The notes: generated from the letters alone by a model not told the origin. A stretch of DNA of 64,000 bases from Chryseobacterium koreense CCUG 49689 (GCF_001045435.1 NZ_LFNG01000003.1:106441-170440), one strand, 5' to 3'. Shown: positions 27,684 to 36,235, counted from the stretch's first letter. Program-made: numbers and translations.

Positions 27684-27703
27684 ACCTGTCGGCAGACAGG
27701 CCT
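27684..27703. repeat. Short palindrome of the CCTGTCGGCAGACAGG type
   Basis: CCTGTC, four-base loop GGCA, GACAGG, between the TPR gene and ribH. A related string ending AGACAGGCCT occurs near 13110 before the response regulator. Probably a small dispersed intergenic palindrome. Confidence 0.55.
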
Positions 27704-27724
27704 CAAACTTCAAACAAAATAGGT

Positions 27725-28240
27725 ATGGCTACAGTAAATCTTTCAGATTACCAACCATTAGAAATAAATGATGCCGATTCTTTCAGGATCGGTATCGTTG
27801 TTTCAGAATGGAATGATTTCGTGACCTTCAACCTGCGCGACGGCGCCCTTGAAACCCTGATTAAAGAAGGCGTAAAAGAAGAAAATATCAGAATTTTTGA
27901 CGTTCCGGGCGCATACGAGTTGAATTATGCATCCATGCAGCTTTGCAAAGAGCGCGAATATGATGCGGTGATCGCGATTGGTTGTGTGATCCGAGGCGAG
28001 ACTCCACATTTTGAATACGTGTGCTCTGCAGTTGCACAGGGAATCAAAGACTGCAATATTTTGACCGATACCCCCACCATTTTCTGCCTTTTGACAGACG
28101 ACCATAAGGAGCAGTCCATCGCACGAAGCGGCGGAAGTTTGGGAAACAAAGGGGTGGAAGCTGCAGTAACCGCCTTGAAGATGATTGATTTCAAACGAAA
28201 ACTTTCCCGGAAGAAAGGGAATATCGGCTTCGGAAACTAA
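27725..28240 (+). CDS. ribH: 6,7-dimethyl-8-ribityllumazine synthase
   Basis: Joins the ribityl-aminouracil and dihydroxybutanone phosphate to make lumazine, the step before riboflavin. The 171 residues have the family signatures: VVSEWNDFVTFNLRDGALE near 26-44, VPGAYELNYA near 60-69, IAIGCVIRGETPHFEYVCS near 81-99 with the catalytic His, and the NKGVEAA segment near 141-147. There is a short basic tail. No FMN riboswitch is visible upstream. Confidence 0.96.
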   Translation: MATVNLSDYQPLEINDADSFRIGIVVSEWNDFVTFNLRDGALETLIKEGVKEENIRIFDVPGAYELNYASMQLCKEREYDAVIAIGCVIRGETPHFEYVCSAVAQGIKDCNILTDTPTIFCLLTDDHKEQSIARSGGSLGNKGVEAAVTALKMIDFKRKLSRKKGNIGFGN

Positions 28241-28359
28241 TTTCCCGCCAAATATTTTTCTTGTATTTTTACGCGGATTATTTTGCTTGAATGCCGCAAT
28301 GGATTTAGAAAAGTGAATGTTTTCAAGTGTTTTTGTCCTAGAAAATAGTGCTGTTCCTC

Positions 28360-29190
28360 ATGATGAATTCCCAAGTTGCCAAAAATTTCGCTCAGCTTAA
28401 ACCTGCACTGTTGGTTTTGCCGGTGGTTTTGCTTTCGATGATTGCTTTATTTTTGTTTTCGCAGAATGCATTAAACACCAATGGTTACGTTGAGATTCAG
28501 AAACCCTTCTTCTACGCAATCAATTCCCGCCTATCCGAATTTCCCAATTTGATGTACAATCTCACTTATATGGGAGATGCTTTGGTTTTTCTTTCTATGA
28601 TGGGGGTTTTCATCGTCATCGCGCCAAAGATTTGGGAAGCCGCGGTTCCGGCTGCACTTTTTTCGTTGTTGTTCTCAAAGCTTTTCAAGAGTCTTTTTTC
28701 CGTTCCCAGACCTGCCGGAATTTTAGATCAGGACAGTTTTCATATTATTGGAAAAACCCTTGTGGGATTTTCCAGTTTGCCTTCCGGACATTCGATCACC
28801 GTTTTTACCTTTCTCACCGTCTTAATGTTTGGCTTTATGCCTAAAGAATTGGGAAAAAAAATAGCATGGTTTGCTTTAGTAGTCTTTGTCGGACTTATCG
28901 TTGCGCTCACACGCGTCGGAGTCGGCGCGCATTATCCGCTCGATGTGGTTTCCGGAAGTATTACCGGCTATATTTGCGGTTTGCTGGGAATTTTCACCAT
29001 GCGGAAGTTTAATCTTTTCGGTTGGATTGGGCAAAAGAAATGGTTTCCGTTTTTAATGCTGATTTTCTTGGTTTGCGTGGTTGTTTTCGTCAATAAAATT
29101 AGGACAGAAAATTTGCCGGTGTATTATTTAGCCATCGTCGGATTGGTAGTATCCCTTTATAAAATGATCAAAGTCTATGTTCAAAAATAG
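28360..29190 (+). CDS. PAP2-family lipid phosphatase, LpxE-like
   Basis: Membrane phosphatase of about 276 residues with six helices and the three PAP2 motifs: KSLFSVPRP (KxxxxxxRP), LPSGHSI, and TRVGVGAHYPLDV (SRxxxxxHxxxD-type). The next gene encodes a phosphoethanolamine transferase and overlaps it by 14 bases. The same pairing (lpxE-eptA, HP0021-HP0022) is known in Helicobacter pylori, where the phosphatase strips lipid A phosphate before phosphoethanolamine is added. That context suggests lipid A as substrate; undecaprenyl pyrophosphate is the alternative. The ATG pair at 28360/28363 is preferred to a GTG at 28348. Confidence 0.8.
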   Translation: MMNSQVAKNFAQLKPALLVLPVVLLSMIALFLFSQNALNTNGYVEIQKPFFYAINSRLSEFPNLMYNLTYMGDALVFLSMMGVFIVIAPKIWEAAVPAALFSLLFSKLFKSLFSVPRPAGILDQDSFHIIGKTLVGFSSLPSGHSITVFTFLTVLMFGFMPKELGKKIAWFALVVFVGLIVALTRVGVGAHYPLDVVSGSITGYICGLLGIFTMRKFNLFGWIGQKKWFPFLMLIFLVCVVVFVNKIRTENLPVYYLAIVGLVVSLYKMIKVYVQK

Positions 29191-30697
29191 CATTTCCATC
29201 ACCAGATTTTCATTGATTCTTGGTGCGATGAACTTTATTTTTTTCCATTACCCATTTTTCAAATTTGTTTTTAGCAATTTGGATTACAAAAGTTTCAATG
29301 GTGTTTTGGCCATCGTCAGTTTGATTGTTTTGATGTTGGTGTTGAACGCTTGGGTTTTCTATCTTTTCCTTTCTATTTCTAAATATTTGGGGAAATTCCT
29401 TTTGGTTTTAACCTTCATGATTTCCGCACTGTCGGTTTACTTTGTCAATACTTACGGCGTTATCATCGATGAAAGCATGATAGGGAATGTGTTCAATACG
29501 GATCAAAACGAGGCGGGCAGTTTTTTCTCTTTCAAGATGGTGTTGTATGTCGTGCTTTTTGGGATTCTTCCGAGTATTTATATTATTAAAGCTAAAATCG
29601 TTAATGATGGTGTGAAGCGGTTTTTCACCAAAAGTGGACTGGTCTTACTGTTTGCATTAATCATGGCTTTCGTGAACGCCGCGAACTGGTTGTGGATTGA
29701 TAAAAATTCCAAATCTCTCGGCGGACTCGCGATGCCGTGGTCTTACTCAGTGAATACTGCGCTTTTTTTCATTCATGATGCCCAAAAAAATAAGAAGGAA
29801 ATCCTGTTGCCGGATGCCACTTTTAAAGACCACAAAAAAGCGGTGGTGGTTTTGGTGATCGGCGAATCTGCCCGTTCCGAAAATTTTTCTCTATACGGAT
29901 ATCAAAAAAACACGAATCCTTTACTTTCTAAAACTCCCAATGTTTTTCATTTTAATGCCACTTCTTGTGCAACCTATACCACGGCGGGCGTAAAATGCAT
30001 TTTAGAACATAAGGACACCGGAGATTTGTATGAAATCCTCCCAAATTATTTGAACAGAAATAAAGTAGATGTCATTTGGCGAACCAACAACTGGGGCGAA
30101 CCGCCCGTTCATATTCCGAATTACCAAACCTCCGAAATGTTGGCAAAGAATTGCAAAGGACCAGATTGTGGGTATGACCAAATTCTGGTCAATGGACTGA
30201 AAGAGCAGATTTTGGCGAGCAAAAGCGATAAAGTTTTAATTGTGTTGCACACAAGTACCAGTCACGGTCCTACTTACAGCAAGAAGTATCCAAAAAGATT
30301 TGAGGTTTTCAAGCCGGTCTGCAACAGTGTGGAGCTGGGAAATTGCAGCAGGGAAGAACTGATCAATGCTTATGACAACACGGTCGTTTACACGGATTTC
30401 CTTTTGCACAGTATCATTCAGGATTTGAAACAATTGAAGGACTATGACAGTTCAATGATTTTTGTTTCAGACCACGGCGAATCTTTGGGAGAGAAAAACC
30501 TCTACATGCACGGAGTTCCGATGAGCATCGCGCCAAAAGAACAGTATGAGATCCCATTCATTGTCTGGGTTTCCGATCATTCCAAAACCCTAAAACCGGA
30601 GAAGTCTTTGACGCAAAACAATGTTTTTCACAGCGTATTGAACTTCCTTGGAATATCAAGTCCGGTTTATGACGAGAATATGAATATCTTTAGATAG
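29177..30697 (+). CDS. eptA: Phosphoethanolamine transferase (EptA/MCR family)
   Basis: Inner membrane enzyme that moves phosphoethanolamine from phosphatidylethanolamine to lipid A; the 506 residues give the normal family length. Five N-terminal helices (about 10-185) precede a periplasmic sulfatase-fold domain. Visible there are GESARSENFSLYGY with a metal Glu, the CATYTTAGVKC segment that should hold the nucleophile Thr, and DHGESLGEKN with the metal Asp and His. The modification lowers lipid A charge and reduces polymyxin binding, as expected for a naturally polymyxin-tolerant flavobacterium. It is the second gene of the overlapping pair with the PAP2 phosphatase. Confidence 0.92.
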   Translation: MFKNSISITRFSLILGAMNFIFFHYPFFKFVFSNLDYKSFNGVLAIVSLIVLMLVLNAWVFYLFLSISKYLGKFLLVLTFMISALSVYFVNTYGVIIDESMIGNVFNTDQNEAGSFFSFKMVLYVVLFGILPSIYIIKAKIVNDGVKRFFTKSGLVLLFALIMAFVNAANWLWIDKNSKSLGGLAMPWSYSVNTALFFIHDAQKNKKEILLPDATFKDHKKAVVVLVIGESARSENFSLYGYQKNTNPLLSKTPNVFHFNATSCATYTTAGVKCILEHKDTGDLYEILPNYLNRNKVDVIWRTNNWGEPPVHIPNYQTSEMLAKNCKGPDCGYDQILVNGLKEQILASKSDKVLIVLHTSTSHGPTYSKKYPKRFEVFKPVCNSVELGNCSREELINAYDNTVVYTDFLLHSIIQDLKQLKDYDSSMIFVSDHGESLGEKNLYMHGVPMSIAPKEQYEIPFIVWVSDHSKTLKPEKSLTQNNVFHSVLNFLGISSPVYDENMNIFR

Positions 30698-30733
30698 TTG
30701 ATTTTTAAATTTTGATCACAAAAAAGCACATTT

Positions 30734-30764
30734 TCCCATGGTTTAGACTATGGGATTTTTTATT
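30734..30764 (+). terminator. Rho-independent terminator after eptA
   Basis: Stem TCCCATGG/CTATGGGA (one wobble) with loop TTTAGA and a T-rich tail, 37 bases after the eptA stop. Confidence 0.8.
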
Positions 30765-30841
30765 TTTATCCAACAAAAAATTGGCTGGAGAATTGCAGAT
30801 GATTTTTGTAAATTTACTTTTCATTAATAAAATTTGAAACA

Positions 30842-31696
30842 ATGAAATGGACAAACGATAGAAGTGACAACGTGGATGACAGACGTGGAACCGGTGGAGG
30901 AGGTGGGTTTTTAGTTGGTGGAGGATTGGGAACGCTGATCATTGCGGCGATCGTGTTTTTTCTAGGTGGCGATCCATCCGCGATTTTAAGTTCCGGCATC
31001 GGATCTTCCCCGCCAACCGAGCAGAGAGATCTGACGGCGGATGAGTTGAAAGTCCGCGACTTCGTGTCAATGGTTACTGCCGAAACCGAACAAACCTGGG
31101 GAAAAATCTTCCAGGAAAACGGCATGCAATACAGCGCCCCGAAAGTGGTGATGTTTGAATCGGTGACCCAATCCGGTTGTGGAACTGCGCAGGCAGCGAT
31201 GGGACCTTTTTACTGTCCTGCAGATCAAACCGTCTATATGGATATGAGCTTCTTCAAGGAGTTGGAGCAGCGATTTGGGGCAAAGGTGACCGAGTTTTCC
31301 ATCGCGTATGTGATGGCGCACGAAATCGGGCACCACGTGCAGACGCTTTTGGGAACGACCGGAAAAGTGGACGAATTGCGAGCGAGCGGAAAATATTCCG
31401 AAGCCGAAATGAACAGGGTTTCTGTGGCGACCGAACTTCAGGCAGATTTCTACGCCGGAGTTTGGGCCAGGCAAACCGACAATCGTGAACATATTCTAGA
31501 GCCGGGAGACATTGAGTCTGCCATTTCTGCGGCAGAAGCAGTGGGTGATGACAATATCCAGCGCCGATCGCAAGGTTACGTCAACCAGGAAGGTTTCACA
31601 CACGGTAGTTCGGCGCAACGGAAGGAGTGGTTTATGAAAGGCTACAATACCGGAGACATTCGGCAGGGTGATACTTTCAATGCGCTTTTGAGATAA
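30842..31696 (+). CDS. ypfJ: YpfJ-family neutral zinc metallopeptidase
   Basis: Membrane-anchored predicted metallopeptidase of 284 residues (YpfJ/KPN_02809 family). It shows the family start MKWTNDRSDNVDDRRG, a Gly-rich stretch, one membrane helix near 27-42, and the zinc motif HEIGHH at 160-165. A third acidic ligand is likely in VATELQADFYAGVW. CGTA and GPFYCPADQTVYMD near 113-134 are typical. The substrate is not known. It stands alone between a terminator and a strong hairpin. Confidence 0.93.
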   Translation: MKWTNDRSDNVDDRRGTGGGGGFLVGGGLGTLIIAAIVFFLGGDPSAILSSGIGSSPPTEQRDLTADELKVRDFVSMVTAETEQTWGKIFQENGMQYSAPKVVMFESVTQSGCGTAQAAMGPFYCPADQTVYMDMSFFKELEQRFGAKVTEFSIAYVMAHEIGHHVQTLLGTTGKVDELRASGKYSEAEMNRVSVATELQADFYAGVWARQTDNREHILEPGDIESAISAAEAVGDDNIQRRSQGYVNQEGFTHGSSAQRKEWFMKGYNTGDIRQGDTFNALLR

Positions 31697-31827
31697 GGGG
31701 GATTCCGGTCTCTTTACTGGAATTTTGTAGCATTGCTATTGTTTTAGTGGTCAATATTCAGGTTTTCCTAAATCTTTCAAGAGAGGGTTTTCCTGAATGG
31801 AGATTTACCCCTAAGAGTTTCTAAATA

Positions 31828-31857
31828 ATGGACCGCTCAAGAGATTGAGCGGTCCAT
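31828..31857. other. Perfect 13-bp hairpin with GAGA loop between convergent genes
   Basis: ATGGACCGCTCAA, loop GAGA, then the exact complement. The loop is a GNRA tetraloop on the plus strand. There is no T run on either side, so it may act as a two-way transcript 3' end stabiliser and not as a classical terminator. Confidence 0.65.
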
Positions 31858-31906
31858 GTAGATGATGATCCGAGCTGCCTTCGGTTTCCTTGCTGCCAAT
31901 TGAAAA

Positions 31907-32719
31907 TTATTTATTGTACTCGAAAGTTTGGCTGTAGGTGATTGAAGGAGACGAGCTTGAGGTAAATGATGTAGTGCTCTTCGTAGGATAATTATTTGCA
32001 TTGTAAGTATAGTTCATGGTGCTGCTGTTGGTGTAAGTGCTTGTACCAATTACTTGCGAACTATTTCTTTTAGTCAGGTTGCTCTGGTTAATTTCTGCAT
32101 CACTTGAATCAAAGAGCATGGCTTTGGTAAACCCTTTGATATTTCGATAGGGACTGTTCTTGTCGTCATACGTGTAGGTATAAGTGGTGGTGCCGCTGCT
32201 AGAAGAGGTTGATACTAACTTATTTAACTTTCCATTTGAAAGAAATGCGTCATAATTAGCAGAATTATAAGTAATCACCCCTCCAGGACTTGTCGTATAA
32301 CCTATAATTCTTGAATATTTAACGTAATTGTCATTCACATATTCATAATTAATGGTATAGGTATAAGTATGGGGAGAGTAACTTTCTATAACTTTCTGTG
32401 AGGTTAATTTTCCATTGGTATAAGAAAATTCCGATATCGAATTGATTTTGCTGTTAATGTATTCAACAGATTTTGAAAGGTCGTCACCAGTGTAAGTATA
32501 TTCTATTTTTTCACTTCCATCAGAAGATTCTGCTTTTACAATTTTATCCCCACTGTAAGTGAAATTCATGCTGCCCGCGGTAGTCCCATCAGCTTCTAGA
32601 AAATTAATTTTTGTAACCAGAACGGGGGTGGTGTCTTCTGGTGGGGTCACTTCATCATTGGTTCTTGAACAACTGATAATCAGGCTGGATGCCAAAAAAA
32701 GGGGTAGTATTTTTTTCAT
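31907..32719 (-). CDS. Lipoprotein with YD-like beta repeats, function unknown
   Basis: Surface or periplasmic lipoprotein of 270 residues with a signal peptide and lipid Cys near 17 (LIISCSRTNDE). The mature part is rich in Tyr, Thr and Ser and holds loose repeats of the form YTYxGDxL/FSYTNGKLTSQKV/YTYDDKNS, like the YD or RHS-type repeats of Bacteroidota lipoproteins (DUF4595-like). Thr/Ser richness and the lack of neighbours hint at an accessory gene. ATG 32719 is preferred to one three codons upstream because it starts the signal peptide. Confidence 0.7.
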   Translation of the reverse strand: MKKILPLFLASSLIISCSRTNDEVTPPEDTTPVLVTKINFLEADGTTAGSMNFTYSGDKIVKAESSDGSEKIEYTYTGDDLSKSVEYINSKINSISEFSYTNGKLTSQKVIESYSPHTYTYTINYEYVNDNYVKYSRIIGYTTSPGGVITYNSANYDAFLSNGKLNKLVSTSSSSGTTTYTYTYDDKNSPYRNIKGFTKAMLFDSSDAEINQSNLTKRNSSQVIGTSTYTNSSTMNYTYNANNYPTKSTTSFTSSSSPSITYSQTFEYNK

Positions 32720-32934
32720 AAAAATCAAATTTTGCTGCGCAAGATAGGAAAATCAATCAGAAAATTTTATATTTTTTGGATTTTCTCAATATATTTTAAA
32801 AGTAAATTATACCATTAAAAGACAAAAACAATCATATATTTTCCAAGACATCGGTCGTTTGAAGTTATTGTTTTTACTTTCTGTCTGTCAGAAAAAGTCC
32901 AGAGTTTCATAATGCCATTTTCTTAGAACCTGCA

Positions 32935-33115
32935 TATTCTCAAAAGTATTTTTTTTTAAATCGTTTCTTGATGCACTTTCAAAATTGTTCGCAAGGATTT
33001 AGCTACGGATTATAGAGTGGAATCCTTACCAATGTGATAATTTTTGGGGATGTCAACGTATAGACACCCTGGAATGCAGCGTCGTCGATAACAATATTTC
33101 AAATTCCTCTGGTCT
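32935..33115 (-). mobile_element. Decayed IS630-type transposase remnant
   Basis: Minus-strand translation gives IVIDDAAFQ, then about 15 residues later LVRIPLYNP-stop-LNPCEQF-stop-KCIKKRF. This matches the IS630 transposase end with its catalytic IxDNAxxH and PxYSPxLNPxEQxW motifs, where the Glu and Trp codons have each become stops. No open frame and no clear ends remain. The whole gap 32720-33233 carries no intact gene; 33116-33233 may hold more of the same relic, but I cannot read it. Confidence 0.55.
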
Positions 33116-33233
33116 GTGTTCTGGAAAATACGCCTGATTGAACCAGAAAACATCTTTGCTTGCAGCACTCCCTCGAAAGTCACTCTTTCGCAGCCACCCA
33201 GAAAGGAATTTATTTCACTAGTCTTATTAAAAA

Positions 33234-34154
33234 TTATGTCCGTTCATAATTTTCATAAGCCTTTTTCAATTTAGATTTTATTTGATTTGCAAAAGATGCT
33301 GGCTCTTCAATTGTAACCTCTTCTCCATAAGAAAGTAGTTCCTGCATAAAATCATAAGTTGGATGCAGAAAAAATTCCAGATAAATATTTTCTTGGGTTT
33401 CACGTAAGTATCTTTGTGATTGGTGTAATGGAAAGCTTTTGATATATTCACCCTGTTCTTTGCCACATCTCAAGACAATTTTTTCGGGGTTTTGGCCGCT
33501 TATGTTCATTACTCCGAAGGAGTGCTTGAAATGCTCTTTCAGATTACATTTATAATTTTCTCTAAATTTTGATTTCGTTACCTCAAGAAAACTGATCCTG
33601 TCTAAGCCAAAAGATTTCAGCATTTTATCCTTGGTGTCAATGGAAATAAGATACCATCGGTTTCCCGATTCCTTAAGGGCGAGTGGATGAACTTTCCTAA
33701 CTGTTTTTTCCTTGGTTTTATAGTTGTAATGTTCAAATTTTATAATCCTTTTATTACGGATGGCGAAGAATAAATCATAAAAAAGGTGTAATCCACTTGG
33801 TTTTCTGGATTCGAAAAAAATAAAGTCTGAAAAGTCTGGATGTAGGTTCAACGTGTTGCTGATTTGAAAAGACTCAAGCAACTTCTGGTTGTAGTCATCA
33901 TTTTCTAACTCATCTTTTCTTTCAATATAATAACGATTGTCACCTTTTTTCTTATTGTGAATGGAAATATTGAAAAGCCGCGAAATTTCCTTAATATCTC
34001 TTTGCAATGTGCGGATAGAATAACTGGTAACACCCGCGTCTTGAAACTCAAAAGAATTGAGCAAATAGTCTTCCAATTGCGGATAGCTCAATGGGTTACT
34101 TTCTATTTTTTTGATAATTAGGGCATATCTCGTAAGGTAGAAATCTTTTTGCAT
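33234..34154 (-). CDS. WYL-domain transcriptional regulator
   Basis: DNA-binding regulator of 306 residues. An N-terminal winged helix-turn-helix covers about 1-75 (FLTRYALIIKKIESNPLSYP-type start and SIRTLQRDIKEISRLFNI as recognition region). The WYL domain is near 140-225, with RWYLISIDTKD holding the W-Y-L motif, and a C-terminal WCX-type extension follows. WYL regulators sense small ligands or nucleic acids and often control defence or mobile-element genes. It borders the decayed toxin/immunity region and could regulate it, but no operator is identified. A TATATTTG promoter box lies 17 bases before its ATG. Confidence 0.88.
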   Translation of the reverse strand: MQKDFYLTRYALIIKKIESNPLSYPQLEDYLLNSFEFQDAGVTSYSIRTLQRDIKEISRLFNISIHNKKKGDNRYYIERKDELENDDYNQKLLESFQISNTLNLHPDFSDFIFFESRKPSGLHLFYDLFFAIRNKRIIKFEHYNYKTKEKTVRKVHPLALKESGNRWYLISIDTKDKMLKSFGLDRISFLEVTKSKFRENYKCNLKEHFKHSFGVMNISGQNPEKIVLRCGKEQGEYIKSFPLHQSQRYLRETQENIYLEFFLHPTYDFMQELLSYGEEVTIEEPASFANQIKSKLKKAYENYERT

Positions 34155-34170
34155 CGGTTCATATTTGTAA

Positions 34171-34178
34171 CAAATATA
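34171..34178 (-). promoter_or_regulatory. -7 promoter element TATATTTG of the WYL regulator
   Basis: Minus-strand match to TAnnTTTG followed by TTAC, 17 bases upstream of ATG 34154. Confidence 0.5.
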
Positions 34179-34183
34179 ATATG

Positions 34184-34942
34184 CTAATACGACAAATGAT
34201 GTCGTATTTTATTTTTGTGGATAAGTTTTTGCACCGGCAATCCTGTAGATTTGTCCTGTAAAATCGTCAAAGTTGTCGGCACTCTGGAAATCCAGAATTT
34301 TCCCTGCGGTTCACCTGTCGGCTGTCGCAATTCATCTACAATACTTAAATGAGGTGGACCTCCAATTACAGGCACTTGCAAATGTATTTTCCATTACTTT
34401 CTAAGGTATTTGCGAATGCTTCGCATTTCACCACCGTTCCAGATTTTTCCGATCGTCATAAAGAATTGTACAGCATTTTCAAAGCCCGGTTTTACCGTTA
34501 CAATTATTCTTGCCATTCCTGCCTGTAAAAAGCTGCGGAACAAAGGATCCATGTCTTCCGCCAGGTAAAGGTTTTGCCAATGTGCCTTGCTTGCCCAGTA
34601 GTACGGGTAAAACGTGTAATCCATAATCTGCCACTCAAAAGCCTGCTCCATAAATTTGGCAAGTGCGGTGTAGTTGTCCAGATTATCCCCGAAAAGCATT
34701 TTAAAGCTCTGCATTCTTTGTCCGTCATCTATAGACATTTCCTGCCCTAATGTTGCATAGCTCTGCAATAAGTAAGCAATACAATTATGCTTTAAAATAT
34801 TGGCTTCGGTATCGCGGTAGAAGTTGCCCATTTTTTCTTTGGCTTCCGCTTCTTTGGCTTTCTGCTCGTCGTCCAGCTTTTTCTGGTCATTTAAAAAAGT
34901 CTGGTACGATGTTTCGTAAGTTGAAATGTATGTTTTGGAAAT
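34184..34942 (-). pseudogene. Core fragment A: 3' part of a large unrecognised gene
   Basis: Minus-strand remnant of a larger gene. The longest frame (34394-34942) reads TYISTYETSYQTFLND, a charged coiled-coil-like stretch, then MEQAFEWQIMDYTFYPYYW, AGMARIIVTVKPGFENAVQF and IGKIWNGGE. At that point it is thrown out of frame by about 52 extra bases (34378-34429). The normal continuation, SIVDELRQPTGEPQGKFW and RVPTTLTILQDKSTGL, resumes in another frame and ends with a foreign tail at 34184. The stretch 34238-34684 is a diverged duplicate of 36407-36801 (fragment B). The parent function is unknown to me. It joins directly to a terminator, so no native start is present. Confidence 0.7.
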
Positions 34943-34973
34943 AAAAAACCGCAAAGCGCGGAACTTTGCGGGG
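34943..34973 (-). terminator. Rho-independent terminator after the membrane-protein gene
   Basis: Minus strand: CCGCAAAG, short loop, CTTTGCGG, then a T run. It closes the DUF3289/membrane-protein cassette just where core fragment A begins. Confidence 0.85.
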
Positions 34974-34999
34974 TTGAAGTTTTGGTTATAAAATAATTC

Positions 35000-35278
35000 T
35001 TATAAAGAAAAATTCTTGAAATACTGATACAAATAATAATTTTTAATGAGAATTATTATAATTATTAATATTACACACACGTATTTATATATTGATATTT
35101 TAAAATGATTTATCCATAATAAAACAAACATTAACAATAAAGTTATAATATCAATTATAAAAGACTGAAATACACCAATTCCTATAACTGAATGAAAAAA
35201 ATAACAAAGCCAATTTATTACAAATAATAATAAAATAACATACCACAATTTATTTTTTTTAAAATCTACCATCAGCAT
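35000..35278 (-). CDS. Small membrane protein, candidate immunity protein of the DUF3289 cassette
   Basis: Intact, very AT-rich gene for 92 residues with three or four hydrophobic helices (near 11-30, 31-58, 65-84) and few charged residues apart from the N-terminal DFKKNK. It overlaps the end of the broken DUF3289 gene by 20 bases and is followed by its own terminator. A toxin-like gene overlapping a small integral membrane protein is the usual arrangement of an effector and its inner-membrane immunity protein. That role is inferred from position only; I do not recognise the sequence. Confidence 0.55.
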   Translation of the reverse strand: MLMVDFKKNKLWYVILLLFVINWLCYFFHSVIGIGVFQSFIIDIITLLLMFVLLWINHFKISIYKYVCVILIIIIILIKNYYLYQYFKNFSL

Positions 35279-36162
35279 ACATATCGTGTTTTAATTCGAC
35301 AATAAAAGGTTTTGCTTTTCTATTTATTTGTAATAAATACCACGCTTTAAAATGATTCCCAGTGTTGGGAGAAGGTATAGAATCTTCTCCGTGAAGTAAA
35401 ATATCATTCCAATCTAAACCAAAGTGGTCATACAAAGTATAGCGAAAAGTCCCTGTCCAATATTTTTTATCCAAGTCACAAAAGTAATTAATTCTATTTT
35501 TGTTGCATATACTTGATGTATTGTAATCCCAAGTCCCATTATATTGTTCTTAAAGCCATCAAAACTCATTCTTGGAGACACTATCCCGTAAAGTGTGTAA
35601 AGTAGAAAAGTTAGGCTTGGATTTTATAATCTGAGCCTTTTTCCAAAAATAAGCATAAATTGGTTGAGAATAATACCCCAATTATGGATAGGCATTGTCC
35701 ATTTTTTAGTAGCCTCTTTCAGAGCGAGATACACGGACTTTAAAACGGCATCATCTGTAGGGAAAGACATTTTTAATTAATCTCTTATCTGTGTAATTTC
35801 CTTTTGTGCCTTCATAAAATTTTTTACACATATCAAGACCTACATTTTCAAGGTCAAACATAGAAACATCTGTAAATAAATCTTTCATCATTTCAAACAG
35901 CTCGTTATCTTGTTTTTCAAAAATATTTTTATGTCCTTCCCAATATTTCTTTTGATAATCTTTTATTTCTTTCAGATAAGAAATATCTTTCAAGTCTTCG
36001 GCTATTTTTCCGTCCAGACCTAATCCGGGTTTCGTCTCTGTTTCCGCTATTAATTTGTGAGAAATTCTAATGATTCTATTTTTTTGCTTTTCTCTCTCCT
36101 CTCTTTCTTCATCAGCCAATGCCTTTGGCTGCGTATATTCCTATAGGTGTATAATTGTACAT
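35259..36162 (-). pseudogene. Broken DUF3289 gene, interrupted by an IS256 fragment
   Basis: The start is ATG 36162 (MYNYTPIGIYAAK). A one-base shift near 36122 leads into ADEEREEREKQKNR and the N-terminal DUF3289-like part ending GNYTDKRLI near 35775. An IS256 transposase tail then intervenes. Downstream, MSFDGFKNNIMGLGITIHQ and KIEL in one frame pass to DLDKKYWTGTFRYTLYDHFG in another, the DUF3289 C-terminal signature. So there is at least one insertion and two frameshifts. DUF3289 proteins are often found with secretion systems, but their activity is unproven. It overlaps the membrane-protein gene downstream. Confidence 0.65.
35624..35770 (-). mobile_element. IS256-family transposase C-terminal fragment
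   Basis: 48 codons reading [17 protein letters not shown], then [17 protein letters not shown] and a stop, the conserved C terminus of Mutator/IS256 transposases. The rest of the element is gone. It lies inside the DUF3289 pseudogene. Confidence 0.8.
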
Positions 36163-36190
36163 AATTTTTATTTTTAAGGTTCAACGAAAA

Positions 36191-36226
36191 CAGAATTCGG
36201 CGGTGATTTTCACACCGCCTATTCTG
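36191..36226 (-). terminator. Terminator-like hairpin after core fragment B
   Basis: Minus strand: CAGAATaGGCGGTG, 7-base loop, CACCGCC, then ATTCTG and TTTT. It lies just after the stop of core fragment B and 29 bases before the DUF3289 start. Confidence 0.65.
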
Positions 36227-36235
36227 CTTTACAAA

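Noticed and set aside
27725..28240. FMN riboswitch ahead of ribH or ribD
   Set aside because: No conserved FMN-aptamer elements are visible upstream of either gene.
29177..30697. Acquired colistin-resistance gene of the mcr type
   Set aside because: It belongs to the same enzyme family, but base use and context (overlap with PAP2, no mobile element) indicate a native chromosomal eptA.
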